64,000 bases of DNA from Micromonospora_E sp048060115 (GTDB lineage: Bacteria; Actinomycetota; Actinomycetes; Mycobacteriales; Micromonosporaceae), in NCBI RefSeq assembly GCF_048060115.1, contig NZ_JBHMIM010000033.1:1-64000 (forward strand), given 5' to 3'. The translations under genes were made by a program, and so were the position numbers. Below the pieces are notes generated by a model that saw nothing but the letters and a program-made list of their open reading frames with translations, was not told where the DNA came from and made no database searches. Below, in pieces: positions 25,739 to 33,436 of this stretch. How positions within the stretch are numbered: position 1 is the stretch's first letter; each line of letters starts with the position of its first letter.

Positions 25739-27997
25739 GTGCACCTCCCCCCGGGCATGCGGGCGTACCGGCCGATAGCGGTCGGGGCCGGCCTGACCAC
25801 TGTCGCCGTACTCGTGGCGCTGGTCGGGGTGTCGACGCTGGCCGACACCGGAGATCCGGACCAGCCGCAGCGGTTGCTGCTCGCCACCGTGGTCGCCAGC
25901 GGTGGCACCGCCGGTGGCCTGGCGCTGATCTGGGGCCTGCTGCGGTTGCCCGGTGCCGCCGCCGGGCGGACGATCCCGGAGCTTCGTCACCTGCTCGACA
26001 GCCTTGCTGTCGGCGCGGCGCTGTGGCTCACCGGCTGGGTGCTGCTGGCACCGCCGACCCGGCTGCTCGGTGCGGCCACCCCGACGGTCTGCCCGGCGGT
26101 CGTGCTGGGCGGGGCGACGGTCGCCGTGGTGGCGGGGGTGGCGGTGGTGACCGCGTTGCAGGGCGGCTGGCGTCGCGCCGGGCTGGCGGCCAGTGGAGCG
26201 GGCGCGGTGGTGATCGCCGCCACCGGGATCGGCGCCGCCACCGGGCTCTGCCAGGCCTGGTCGGGGCTCGTCCTGGCCAACGCCGCCGCGTTGCCGGTGG
26301 GTCTGCTGCTTACCTGGCACGGCAGCCGTCGGGCCGGCCGGGTCGACGGCGCGAACGCGGGGCCGGGCGGCCGGGGCAGCGGTTACGTGTTCCTGCCGAT
26401 CGTCGTGATCGCCGGGGCCGGGATCTACCACGCGTCGCGCGGTGGTGCGTTCGGCACGCTGGCTGTCGTGGTCGGCGGCGTGGAGGGGTTCGTCCTGGTG
26501 GGGCGGCAGTACCTGGCCCTGCTCGATGTGCGCGGCTACGCCGAGCGGCTGGCCGCGAGCGAGGCGCACTTCCGCAATCTCGCGCACACCGACCCGCTGA
26601 CCGGACTGGCCAACCGGCGGGCGTTGCTGCAGGAGCTCTACGAGTGGGTCGCGAACGAACGCCCGGGCGGGTTGATCGCCCTGGACCTGGACGGGTTCAA
26701 GACGGTCAACGACATGCGTGGCCACGATGTCGGCGACGCCGTGTTGATCGAGGTGGGGCGGCGGCTCGCCGGGGTGCTCGACGGCGCGGGGCTGGCCGCG
26801 CGGCTCGGTGGTGACGAGTTCGCCGTCCTGCTGCCGGCGGCGGACGCGCAGGAGGCGCGCCGGTTCGGCGATCGGCTGCTGCAGGTGCTGAACGCTCCGT
26901 ACCCGCATGAGCTGGGCCCGATCTACGTCTCGGCGAGTATCGGCATGGCGTCCCGGTCCACCGCCCCGGACGTCCCGACGCTGCTGCGCAACGCGGACCT
27001 GGCGTTGCGGTCGGCCAAGCAGCGCGGCAAGAACCGGGTGGAGCGCTACGACGTCTCCTACGACCAGGCGCAGCGGCGGCGGGTCCAGCTGGAGCACGAG
27101 ATGCGCGGCGTGGTCGACCGCGGTGAGCTGCGGCTGGTCTTTCAACCGGTGGTGGCGGTGCCGTCGGTACGCCCGGTCGGCGCCGAGGCGCTGATCCGCT
27201 GGCAGCATCCCGAGCTGGGCAAGGTGCCGCCGGACGAGTTCATCCCGCTCGCCGAGGAGTGCGGGATGATCAATCGGCTGGGTGCCTGGGTGCTGGACCA
27301 GGCGTGCGAGCAGTTGGCCAGCTGGTTGGCGCAGGGACATGACGTGTGGGTGTCGGTCAACGTGTCACCGCACGAGCTGCACGACCCCGGGTACGTGCGG
27401 CAGGTCGACGAGGCGTTGCGGCGTCACCGCGTACCGCCGCAGCGGCTGGTGTTGGAGGTGACCGAGCATGCTGTCGCCCGGGACCTCGCGGAGCTGATCC
27501 GCCGGCTCAAGGCGTTGCGGGCCACCGGGGTGCGCATCGCCATGGACGACTTCGGTGCCGGGTATTCGTCGCTCGGGCAGCTGCGGAATCTGCCGATCGA
27601 CATTCTCAAGATCGATCACAGCCTGGTGGCCGAGCAGGGGCCGACGGCACCGCCGCTGCCCGGACGGCGGGCGTTCGCGCCGATGGTGGACGTGGTGATG
27701 CGGCTCGGGCACCAGTTGGGTCTGGAGGTGATCGCCGAGGGGGTGACCAACCGGTCCGAGTTGGCGGTGGTGGTGGAGGCCGGTTGCCGGTTCGGCCAGG
27801 GCGCGCTGTTCGGCTGGGGGGTGCCGGCCGAGCATCTGGCGGCGATGCTGCAGGCGGCGACTTCCTCGGGCGGTCCGCATGGTGGTGTCGCCGGCCCCCG
27901 CTACCAGGGGGACGGCAGCTCACCGGCGCTGCCCCGACACTCGTACGCCCAGGATGTGAGATCAGTTGACTCATCGCATGAGATGCGTCAGGCTTAG
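25739..27997 (+). CDS. membrane-bound GGDEF-EAL protein (c-di-GMP turnover)
   Basis: This protein of about 752 residues starts with eight or nine hydrophobic segments (residues about 8-260), followed by a GGDEF domain (HTDPLTGLANRRAL, active-site LGGDEF) and an EAL domain (GAEALIRWQHPE, EVTEHAV, MDDFGAGYSSL, LKIDHS). Both catalytic cores look intact, so it may make or break c-di-GMP. No RxxD inhibitory site precedes GGDEF at the usual spacing. GTG 25739 is the likely start; ATG 25757 is an alternative. The 3' end overlaps the ilvB leader: its last codons lie within the ilvB promoter. Confidence 0.92.
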   Translation: MHLPPGMRAYRPIAVGAGLTTVAVLVALVGVSTLADTGDPDQPQRLLLATVVASGGTAGGLALIWGLLRLPGAAAGRTIPELRHLLDSLAVGAALWLTGWVLLAPPTRLLGAATPTVCPAVVLGGATVAVVAGVAVVTALQGGWRRAGLAASGAGAVVIAATGIGAATGLCQAWSGLVLANAAALPVGLLLTWHGSRRAGRVDGANAGPGGRGSGYVFLPIVVIAGAGIYHASRGGAFGTLAVVVGGVEGFVLVGRQYLALLDVRGYAERLAASEAHFRNLAHTDPLTGLANRRALLQELYEWVANERPGGLIALDLDGFKTVNDMRGHDVGDAVLIEVGRRLAGVLDGAGLAARLGGDEFAVLLPAADAQEARRFGDRLLQVLNAPYPHELGPIYVSASIGMASRSTAPDVPTLLRNADLALRSAKQRGKNRVERYDVSYDQAQRRRVQLEHEMRGVVDRGELRLVFQPVVAVPSVRPVGAEALIRWQHPELGKVPPDEFIPLAEECGMINRLGAWVLDQACEQLASWLAQGHDVWVSVNVSPHELHDPGYVRQVDEALRRHRVPPQRLVLEVTEHAVARDLAELIRRLKALRATGVRIAMDDFGAGYSSLGQLRNLPIDILKIDHSLVAEQGPTAPPLPGRRAFAPMVDVVMRLGHQLGLEVIAEGVTNRSELAVVVEAGCRFGQGALFGWGVPAEHLAAMLQAATSSGGPHGGVAGPRYQGDGSSPALPRHSYAQDVRSVDSSHEMRQA
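27966..27994 (+). promoter_or_regulatory. ilvB leader promoter
   Basis: TTGACT (27966-27971) and CAGGCT (27989-27994) are 17 nt apart. The predicted transcription start, 7-8 nt further on, coincides with the leader-peptide ATG at 28002. It overlaps the 3' end of the GGDEF-EAL gene. Confidence 0.5.
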
Positions 27998-28001
27998 CCC
28001 T

Positions 28002-28037
28002 ATGTCGCTGACTCTGTCGTCTCGAGTACTTACCTGA
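28002..28037 (+). CDS. ilvB leader peptide
   Basis: This short frame encodes MSLTLSSRVLT, with three Leu and one Val among 11 residues. An in-frame ATG at 27978 would give 19 residues with one more Leu and Val. It lies directly before an attenuator hairpin upstream of acetolactate synthase, as expected for a leader peptide whose translation senses charged branched-chain tRNAs. The mRNA may start at its ATG. Confidence 0.75.
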   Translation: MSLTLSSRVLT

Positions 28038-28097
28038 GCGCACTCTCCCGCCGAGAGTGTGCTGGCCCCGTGCATCTGCACGAGGGCCGTTTTTATT
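28037..28097 (+). terminator. transcription attenuator of ilvBNC
   Basis: A first hairpin pairs 28037-28047 with 28053-28063 (AGCGCACTCTC / GAGAGTGTGCT). A second pairs GGCCCCGTGCA (28064-28074) with the strand ending in GAGGGCC (28077-28088) and is followed by a T-rich tract. The second is a typical intrinsic terminator. It lies about 100 nt before ilvB, so read-through must be controlled; ribosome stalling on the leader peptide is the likely switch. Confidence 0.8.
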
Positions 28098-28195
28098 GCC
28101 AGCTACCTGCCGGTTCCGGCCGATCGGTCCCATCTGCCGGATATGCCGCCGAGACCCTTGTCGCGAGACCACTGAGCTAGAAGGCCTGAACCGTC

Positions 28196-30094
28196 ATGAC
28201 GAGACCCACGCCCGAGAACCTCGCCCACCGCGTTCACCCGGTCGCGGCGGCCGCGCCGACACCGGCCACCCTCGCCAACGCCGTAACACCGCCGCCGGCC
28301 GCGCCGGTGCAGGTCTCCGGTGCGGCCTGCCTGGTCCAGTCGCTCGAGGCACTCGGTGTCGACGTGGTCTTCGGTATCCCTGGCGGCGCCATCCTGCCGG
28401 CGTACGACCCGCTGTTCGACTCGACGGTGCGGCACATCCTGGTCCGCCACGAGCAGGGTGCCGGACACGCGGCGACCGGCTACGCGCAGGCCACCGGCCG
28501 GGTCGGGGTCTGCATGGCGACCTCGGGCCCCGGTGCCACCAACCTGGTCACGCCGATCGCCGACGCGTACATGGACTCGGTGCCGATCGTCGCGATCACC
28601 GGTCAGGTCTCCCGGCCGATGATCGGTACGGACGCCTTCCAGGAGGCGGACATCCAGGGCATCACCCTGCCGATCACCAAGCACAACTACCTGGTGCAGT
28701 CCGGCGAGGAGATTCCCCGGGTGCTGGCCGAGGCGTTCCACCTGGCGTCGACCGGCCGACCAGGGCCGGTGCTGGTCGACATCCCCAAGGACGTCCTGCA
28801 GGCGCAGACAACCTTCGCCTGGCCGCCGACGCTGGACCTGCCCGGCTACCGGCCGACGACGCACCCGCACGGCAAGCAGATCCGGGAGGCGGCCCGGCTG
28901 ATGGCCGGCGCCCGGCGGCCGGTGCTCTACGTCGGCGGTGGCGTGCTCAAGGCCAAGGCCACCGACGGGCTGCTGCGGTTGGCCGAGCTGACCGGGATTC
29001 CAGTGGTCACCACGCTGATGGCCCGGGGCGCGTTCCCCGACTCGCACCCGCAGCACCTGGGTATGCCCGGCATGCACGGCACCGTCGCGGCGGTGTACGC
29101 GCTGCAGAAGGCCGATCTGCTGGTGGCACTCGGGGCCAGGTTCGACGACCGGGTCACCGGCCAGCTGGACTCGTTCGCTCCGGACGCGGCGGTGGTGCAC
29201 GCCGACATCGACCCGGCGGAGATCGGCAAGAACCGCCCTGCCGACGTGCCGATCGTCGGTGACGCCCGGCGCGTCATCGACGAGCTGATCGAGGCGTACC
29301 AGATTGCTCAGCGCGGCGCTGCCGGCACCGCCCGGCCGGTTTCGACCCGGACCAGCGCTGGCACCGCCGCCGGCGATCGCACCGACTGGTGGACCCAGCT
29401 CGACGATCTGCGTGAGCGGTACCCGCTGGGCTACGACGAGCCCGACGACGGCACGCTGTCGCCGCAGTACGTGATCCAGCGGCTGGGCAAGCTGGCCGGC
29501 CCGGACGCGATCTACGTGGCCGGGGTCGGGCAGCACCAGATGTGGGCCTCGCAGTTCATCTCGTACGAGAAGCCGAACACCTGGCTCAACTCTGGTGGGC
29601 TGGGCACGATGGGGTACGCGGTCCCGGCGGCGATGGGCGCGAAGGCCGGCCGACCGGATGCGACGGTCTGGGCGGTCGACGGTGACGGCTGTTTCCAGAT
29701 GACCAACCAGGAGCTGGCCACCTGCGCGCTGGAAGGCATCCCGATCAAGGTCGCGCTGATCAACAACGGCAACCTGGGCATGGTCCGGCAGTGGCAGACG
29801 CTGTTCTACGGCGGGCGTTACTCGAACACCGACCTGGGCACCCACAAGCACCGCATCCCGGACTTCGTCAAGCTGGCCGAGGCGCTCGGCTGCATCGGGC
29901 TGCGCTGCGAGAACGCCGCCGACGTCGACGCCACGATCGCCGCCGCGATGGAGATCAACGACGCTCCGGTCGTGATCGACTTCGTGGTCGGCAAGGATGC
30001 CATGGTCTGGCCGATGGTCGCCGCCGGCACCAGTAACGATGAGATCATGTTCGCCCGGGACGTCCGGCCCGCCTTCGACGACGACGACCTGTGA
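28196..30094 (+). CDS. ilvB: acetolactate synthase large subunit
   Basis: This 632-residue ThDP/FAD enzyme makes acetolactate and acetohydroxybutyrate, the first common step of branched-chain amino acid synthesis. Motifs include FGIPGGAILPAYD, RHEQGAGHAATGYA with the ThDP-activating Glu, and the ThDP-binding VDGDGCFQMTNQELATC. A 45-residue Ala/Pro-rich N-terminal extension precedes the domain, which is longer than usual. It is followed 66 nt later by ilvN. Expression is controlled by the attenuator just upstream. Confidence 0.97.
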   Translation: MTRPTPENLAHRVHPVAAAAPTPATLANAVTPPPAAPVQVSGAACLVQSLEALGVDVVFGIPGGAILPAYDPLFDSTVRHILVRHEQGAGHAATGYAQATGRVGVCMATSGPGATNLVTPIADAYMDSVPIVAITGQVSRPMIGTDAFQEADIQGITLPITKHNYLVQSGEEIPRVLAEAFHLASTGRPGPVLVDIPKDVLQAQTTFAWPPTLDLPGYRPTTHPHGKQIREAARLMAGARRPVLYVGGGVLKAKATDGLLRLAELTGIPVVTTLMARGAFPDSHPQHLGMPGMHGTVAAVYALQKADLLVALGARFDDRVTGQLDSFAPDAAVVHADIDPAEIGKNRPADVPIVGDARRVIDELIEAYQIAQRGAAGTARPVSTRTSAGTAAGDRTDWWTQLDDLRERYPLGYDEPDDGTLSPQYVIQRLGKLAGPDAIYVAGVGQHQMWASQFISYEKPNTWLNSGGLGTMGYAVPAAMGAKAGRPDATVWAVDGDGCFQMTNQELATCALEGIPIKVALINNGNLGMVRQWQTLFYGGRYSNTDLGTHKHRIPDFVKLAEALGCIGLRCENAADVDATIAAAMEINDAPVVIDFVVGKDAMVWPMVAAGTSNDEIMFARDVRPAFDDDDL

Positions 30095-30160
30095 CGACCG
30101 AACTCGTGACCTGCGCCGACCGAGCCGCGCCGACCGAACCGATCCGACGATGACGAGGAA

Positions 30161-30679
30161 ATGATGACCAAGCACACGCTCTCCGTGCTGGTGGAGAACA
30201 AGCCCGGGGTGCTGGCCCGGGTGTCCGGTCTGTTCTCCCGGCGCGGATTCAACATCGACTCGCTGGCGGTCGGGGAGACCGAGAACCCGGAGGTCTCCCG
30301 GATCACCATCGTGGTCGACGCCGACTCCTCGCCGCTGGAGCAGGTGACGAAGCAGCTGAACAAGCTGGTCAACGTACTGAAGATCGTGGAGCTCGATCCG
30401 ACGGTGTCGGTCGCCCGTCAGCTGCTGCTGGTGAAGGTGCGCGCGGACCGGTCGATGCGGTCGCAGGTGCTGGAGACGGTCAACCTGTTCCGCGCCCGGG
30501 TGGTGGATGTCGCAGCGGACACCCTCACCATCGAGGCCACCGGCACCGCCGACAAGCTGGACGCGTTGCTACGGGATCTCGAAACGTTCGGGATCAAGGA
30601 GATGGTGCAGTCCGGCCTGGTCGCGATCGGGCGTGGCTCCCGGTCGATCACCACCGGTCCGGCGCTGCGCGCTGCCTGA
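30161..30679 (+). CDS. ilvN: acetolactate synthase small (regulatory) subunit
   Basis: This 172-residue protein has an N-terminal ACT domain (HTLSVLVENKPGVLARVSGL) that binds valine and gives feedback inhibition, plus a C-terminal domain (LVKVRADRSMRSQVLETV). Two adjacent ATGs (30161, 30164) follow a GAGGAA site. It forms a complex with IlvB. Confidence 0.97.
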   Translation: MMTKHTLSVLVENKPGVLARVSGLFSRRGFNIDSLAVGETENPEVSRITIVVDADSSPLEQVTKQLNKLVNVLKIVELDPTVSVARQLLLVKVRADRSMRSQVLETVNLFRARVVDVAADTLTIEATGTADKLDALLRDLETFGIKEMVQSGLVAIGRGSRSITTGPALRAA

Positions 30680-30684
30680 CCTGG

Positions 30685-30708
30685 GCGCGGCAGTGGCATC
30701 TGCCGCGC
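30685..30708 (+). other. intergenic hairpin between ilvN and ilvC
   Basis: GCGCGGCAG (30685-30693) pairs perfectly with CTGCCGCGC (30700-30708), with no T-tract. It could be a processing or partial termination site that sets ilvBN against ilvC levels. A second hairpin, CCGGCCA/TGGCCGG, follows before the ilvC ribosome binding site. Confidence 0.45.
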
Positions 30709-30784
30709 TTCGATGACCTGCGGCAGGTTGTTGCCGCCCGAAGAGAACGCCGGCCATCGTGGCCGGGCACACGAGAGGGAAGTC

Positions 30785-31798
30785 ATGACCGCTGAGGTGT
30801 TCTACGACGACGATGCCGACCTGGGCCTCATTCAGGGCAAGAAGGTCGCCGTGCTGGGGTACGGCAGCCAGGGCCACGCCCACGCGCTGTCGCTGCGCGA
30901 CTCCGGTGTCGATGTCGTGATCGGCCTGCCGGAAGGCTCCAAGAGCCGGGCGAAGGCCGAGGAACAGGGGCTGCGGGTGCTGACCCCGGCCGAGGCGTCG
31001 GCCCACGCCGACGTGATCATGGTGCTGGCGCCGGACACCGCACAGCGCTCGCTCTACACCGAGGCGATCGCGCCCAACCTGACCGCGGGCAAGGCGCTGC
31101 TCTTCGGCCACGGCCTGAACATCCGGTACGGCTTCATCACGCCGCCGGCCGACGTGGATGTCGCGATGGTCGCCCCGAAGGGGCCCGGGCACCTGGTGCG
31201 CCGGCAGTACGTCGACGGCAAGGGCGTGCCGGCGCTGGTCGCGGTGGAGCAGGACGCCACCGGTGGCGCGTTCGGTCTCGCCCTGGCGTACGCAAAGGCG
31301 ATCGGTGGCACCCGGGCCGGGGTGATCAAGACGACCTTCAAGGAGGAGACCGAGACCGACCTGTTCGGCGAGCAGGCGGTGCTCTGCGGTGGCGCGGCGG
31401 CGCTGGTGCAGACCGGGTTCGAGGTACTCACCGAGGCCGGCTACGCGCCGGAGATCGCCTACTTCGAGTGCCTGCACGAGCTGAAGCTGATCGTCGACCT
31501 GATGTACGAGGGTGGCGTCGCGCGGATGCGCTACAGCGTGTCGGACACCGCGGAGTACGGCGACTACTCCCGTGGGCCGCGGGTGGTCGACGCGCGGGTC
31601 AAGGAGGAGATGCGCAAGATCCTCGCCGAGGTGCAGTCCGGTGAGTTCGCCCGTGAGTGGATCGCCGAGGACGACGCCGGCCGGCCGAACTTCGCCAAGT
31701 GGCGGGCGGAGGGCGCGGCGCACCCGATCGAGGAGACCGGCCGCAAGCTGCGCGGCATGATGAGTTGGGTGGACCGGCCGATCACCGAGACGGCCTGA
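30785..31798 (+). CDS. ilvC: ketol-acid reductoisomerase (class I)
   Basis: This 337-residue NADPH enzyme isomerises and reduces acetolactate to dihydroxy-isovalerate. The Rossmann motif GYGSQGHAHALSLRDSG and the serine-containing LPEGSKS loop favour NADPH. Catalytic carboxylates lie in the KEETETDLFGEQAVLCGG segment. The single C-terminal domain marks class I. The start has GAGGGA 6 nt upstream. It completes the ilvBNC order typical of actinobacteria. Confidence 0.97.
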   Translation: MTAEVFYDDDADLGLIQGKKVAVLGYGSQGHAHALSLRDSGVDVVIGLPEGSKSRAKAEEQGLRVLTPAEASAHADVIMVLAPDTAQRSLYTEAIAPNLTAGKALLFGHGLNIRYGFITPPADVDVAMVAPKGPGHLVRRQYVDGKGVPALVAVEQDATGGAFGLALAYAKAIGGTRAGVIKTTFKEETETDLFGEQAVLCGGAAALVQTGFEVLTEAGYAPEIAYFECLHELKLIVDLMYEGGVARMRYSVSDTAEYGDYSRGPRVVDARVKEEMRKILAEVQSGEFAREWIAEDDAGRPNFAKWRAEGAAHPIEETGRKLRGMMSWVDRPITETA

Positions 31799-31834
31799 GG
31801 TTCGGCGGCACCGCACCAGTGGATGTTCATCAGG

Positions 31835-31864
31835 GCCCGCTACTGAGAGTAATCATTAGCGGGC
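31835..31864 (+). terminator. hairpin after ilvC
   Basis: GCCCGCTA (31835-31842) pairs with TAGCGGGC (31857-31864) around a 14-nt AT-rich loop. It lies 36 nt after the ilvC stop and has no strong T-tract, so termination is plausible but not certain. Confidence 0.45.
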
Positions 31865-31949
31865 TCTGTGGCTATCTTGATTGGGGCCAGGTTACCGATA
31901 GATTGCGGGTTGGAGTCGGTTTCGGGTAGTTGATGGCTGATGCCGATTA

Positions 31950-31977
31950 TTGACCTACGGTTACAGCTAGTTAATAT
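31950..31977 (+). promoter_or_regulatory. promoter of mannosyl-3-phosphoglycerate synthase
   Basis: TTGACC (31950-31955) and TAATAT (31972-31977) are 16 nt apart. The -10 is one base from consensus, and the surrounding 150 nt are unusually AT-rich for this genome. A second candidate, TTGATT/TAGATT with a 16-nt spacer, lies at 31877-31904. Confidence 0.6.
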
Positions 31978-32000
31978 GGTGCTCGGGTAAGGTGCCCCGC

Positions 32001-33227
32001 ATGCGTCTGGAGCAATCGCACCGTACTGAGCGCTTTGGTGCCGTTCGCATCCATGAGCTTCAGCGTGTCATCGAGCTGGACTCGGGGGATGTGACCGGGG
32101 ACCGAGACCGTGGGCTTGCCTCGCAGCAGGACATCAGGGCGATCGAGCGGAACATGGTCGTCGTCATTCCCTGCATGAACGAGACGCGCCGGGTGATCGA
32201 GGGCGTGCTGGCCGGCATACCGCACGACTGCCTGATCGTCCTGGTGTCGAACAGCGGGCGCCAGCCGGTCGACCGCTACGAGATCGAGGCGCACGCGGTC
32301 GAGCAGTTCTGCCGGTCCGCCGACCGCCCGGCTATCACGGTGCACCAGCGGGACCCGGGCCTCGCCGCGGCGATGAAGGCCGCCGGGATGCCGGAGCTGA
32401 TCGACGAGAGCGGACTGGTCCGCGCCGGCAAGGGCGAGGCCATGCTGATCGGCATGGCGGTGGCCGCGTTGACCGGCCGCAAGTACGTCGGTTACGTCGA
32501 CGCCGACAACTACGTCCCCGGCGCGGTGCACGAATACTGCAAGGTGTACGCCGCCGGCCTGCACCTGGCGGACAGCCCGTACTCGATGGTGCGGATCTCC
32601 TGGCACTCCAAGCCCAAGCTGCGCGACGGCCGGCTCTTCTTCAGTCGCCGGGGACGCAGCTCTGAGATCACCAACAGCTTCCTCAATCGGTTGATCGCCG
32701 AATACTCCGGCTTCGGCACCGAGGTGATCGCCACCGGCAACGCCGGTGAACACGCGCTGAGCCTCGACCTCGGGCTGCGGCTGCGGCTGGCCGGCGGATT
32801 CGCCGTCGAGCCGTACGAGTACGTCGACCTGTTCGAACGCTTCGGTGGAATCCTGGACACCGACTGCCCCGAGGTGATGGCGAGTTCGGTGCCGGTGCTG
32901 CAGGTGGAGACCCGCAACCCGCACTTTCACGACAACAAGGGCGAAGACCACGTCCAGGGCATGCGAATGCAGGCGCTCAACGTGCTGTACCACTCGCCGG
33001 TCTGCCTGCCGGCGGTCCGCAAGGAGATCCTCGAATTCATGGTGGACCAGGGTGCGTTGGCCCCCGGTGCCGAGCCGCCCCGGGAGCGGGTCTACCCACC
33101 GGTCGGCACACTCGCCTTCGACCTGCTCCACGACGCTCTGATGGCGGAGGCCAGCACCCTGCGGCAGATCGGCGAGGGCGGCATCGTGCCCGGCGGGGCG
33201 GCACCGGGTGGGATCGCACCGAGCTGA
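32001..33227 (+). CDS. mannosyl-3-phosphoglycerate synthase (GT55)
   Basis: This 408-residue glycosyltransferase is of the family that joins GDP-mannose and 3-phosphoglycerate to mannosyl-3-phosphoglycerate, the precursor of the compatible solute mannosylglycerate. Recognisable parts are MRLEQSHRTERFGAVRIHEL, the nucleotide-sugar site NMVVVIPCMNET, and the metal-binding DAD in YVGYVDADNYVPGA. The ATG at 32001 has AAGG upstream; GTG 31992 is an alternative. The C-terminus ends in a Gly/Pro-rich tail. No phosphatase (MpgP) gene adjoins it. The neighbour serA also uses 3-phosphoglycerate. The enzyme is uncommon in bacteria, mainly thermophiles, halotolerant species and some actinobacteria. Confidence 0.88.
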   Translation: MRLEQSHRTERFGAVRIHELQRVIELDSGDVTGDRDRGLASQQDIRAIERNMVVVIPCMNETRRVIEGVLAGIPHDCLIVLVSNSGRQPVDRYEIEAHAVEQFCRSADRPAITVHQRDPGLAAAMKAAGMPELIDESGLVRAGKGEAMLIGMAVAALTGRKYVGYVDADNYVPGAVHEYCKVYAAGLHLADSPYSMVRISWHSKPKLRDGRLFFSRRGRSSEITNSFLNRLIAEYSGFGTEVIATGNAGEHALSLDLGLRLRLAGGFAVEPYEYVDLFERFGGILDTDCPEVMASSVPVLQVETRNPHFHDNKGEDHVQGMRMQALNVLYHSPVCLPAVRKEILEFMVDQGALAPGAEPPRERVYPPVGTLAFDLLHDALMAEASTLRQIGEGGIVPGGAAPGGIAPS

Positions 33228-33436
33228 CACCGGCCGGGACGACCCCGGGCTGAACGGGTGTTAGGTCGGGTTTGTGAGGGCACTCACCCCCGGCCCTGAG
33301 CCCGGCCGTCCATTGGTGCGCCTACGATCGCGGGTAGGCCGCCTCCGTGCCGGCGCGACGCCCGGGCGGGGAAGCGTAGGGCGCAGAGCGGCGCCCCACC
33401 GCCGCAGATACCCGTCCCGGACGACTTTGAGGACCA

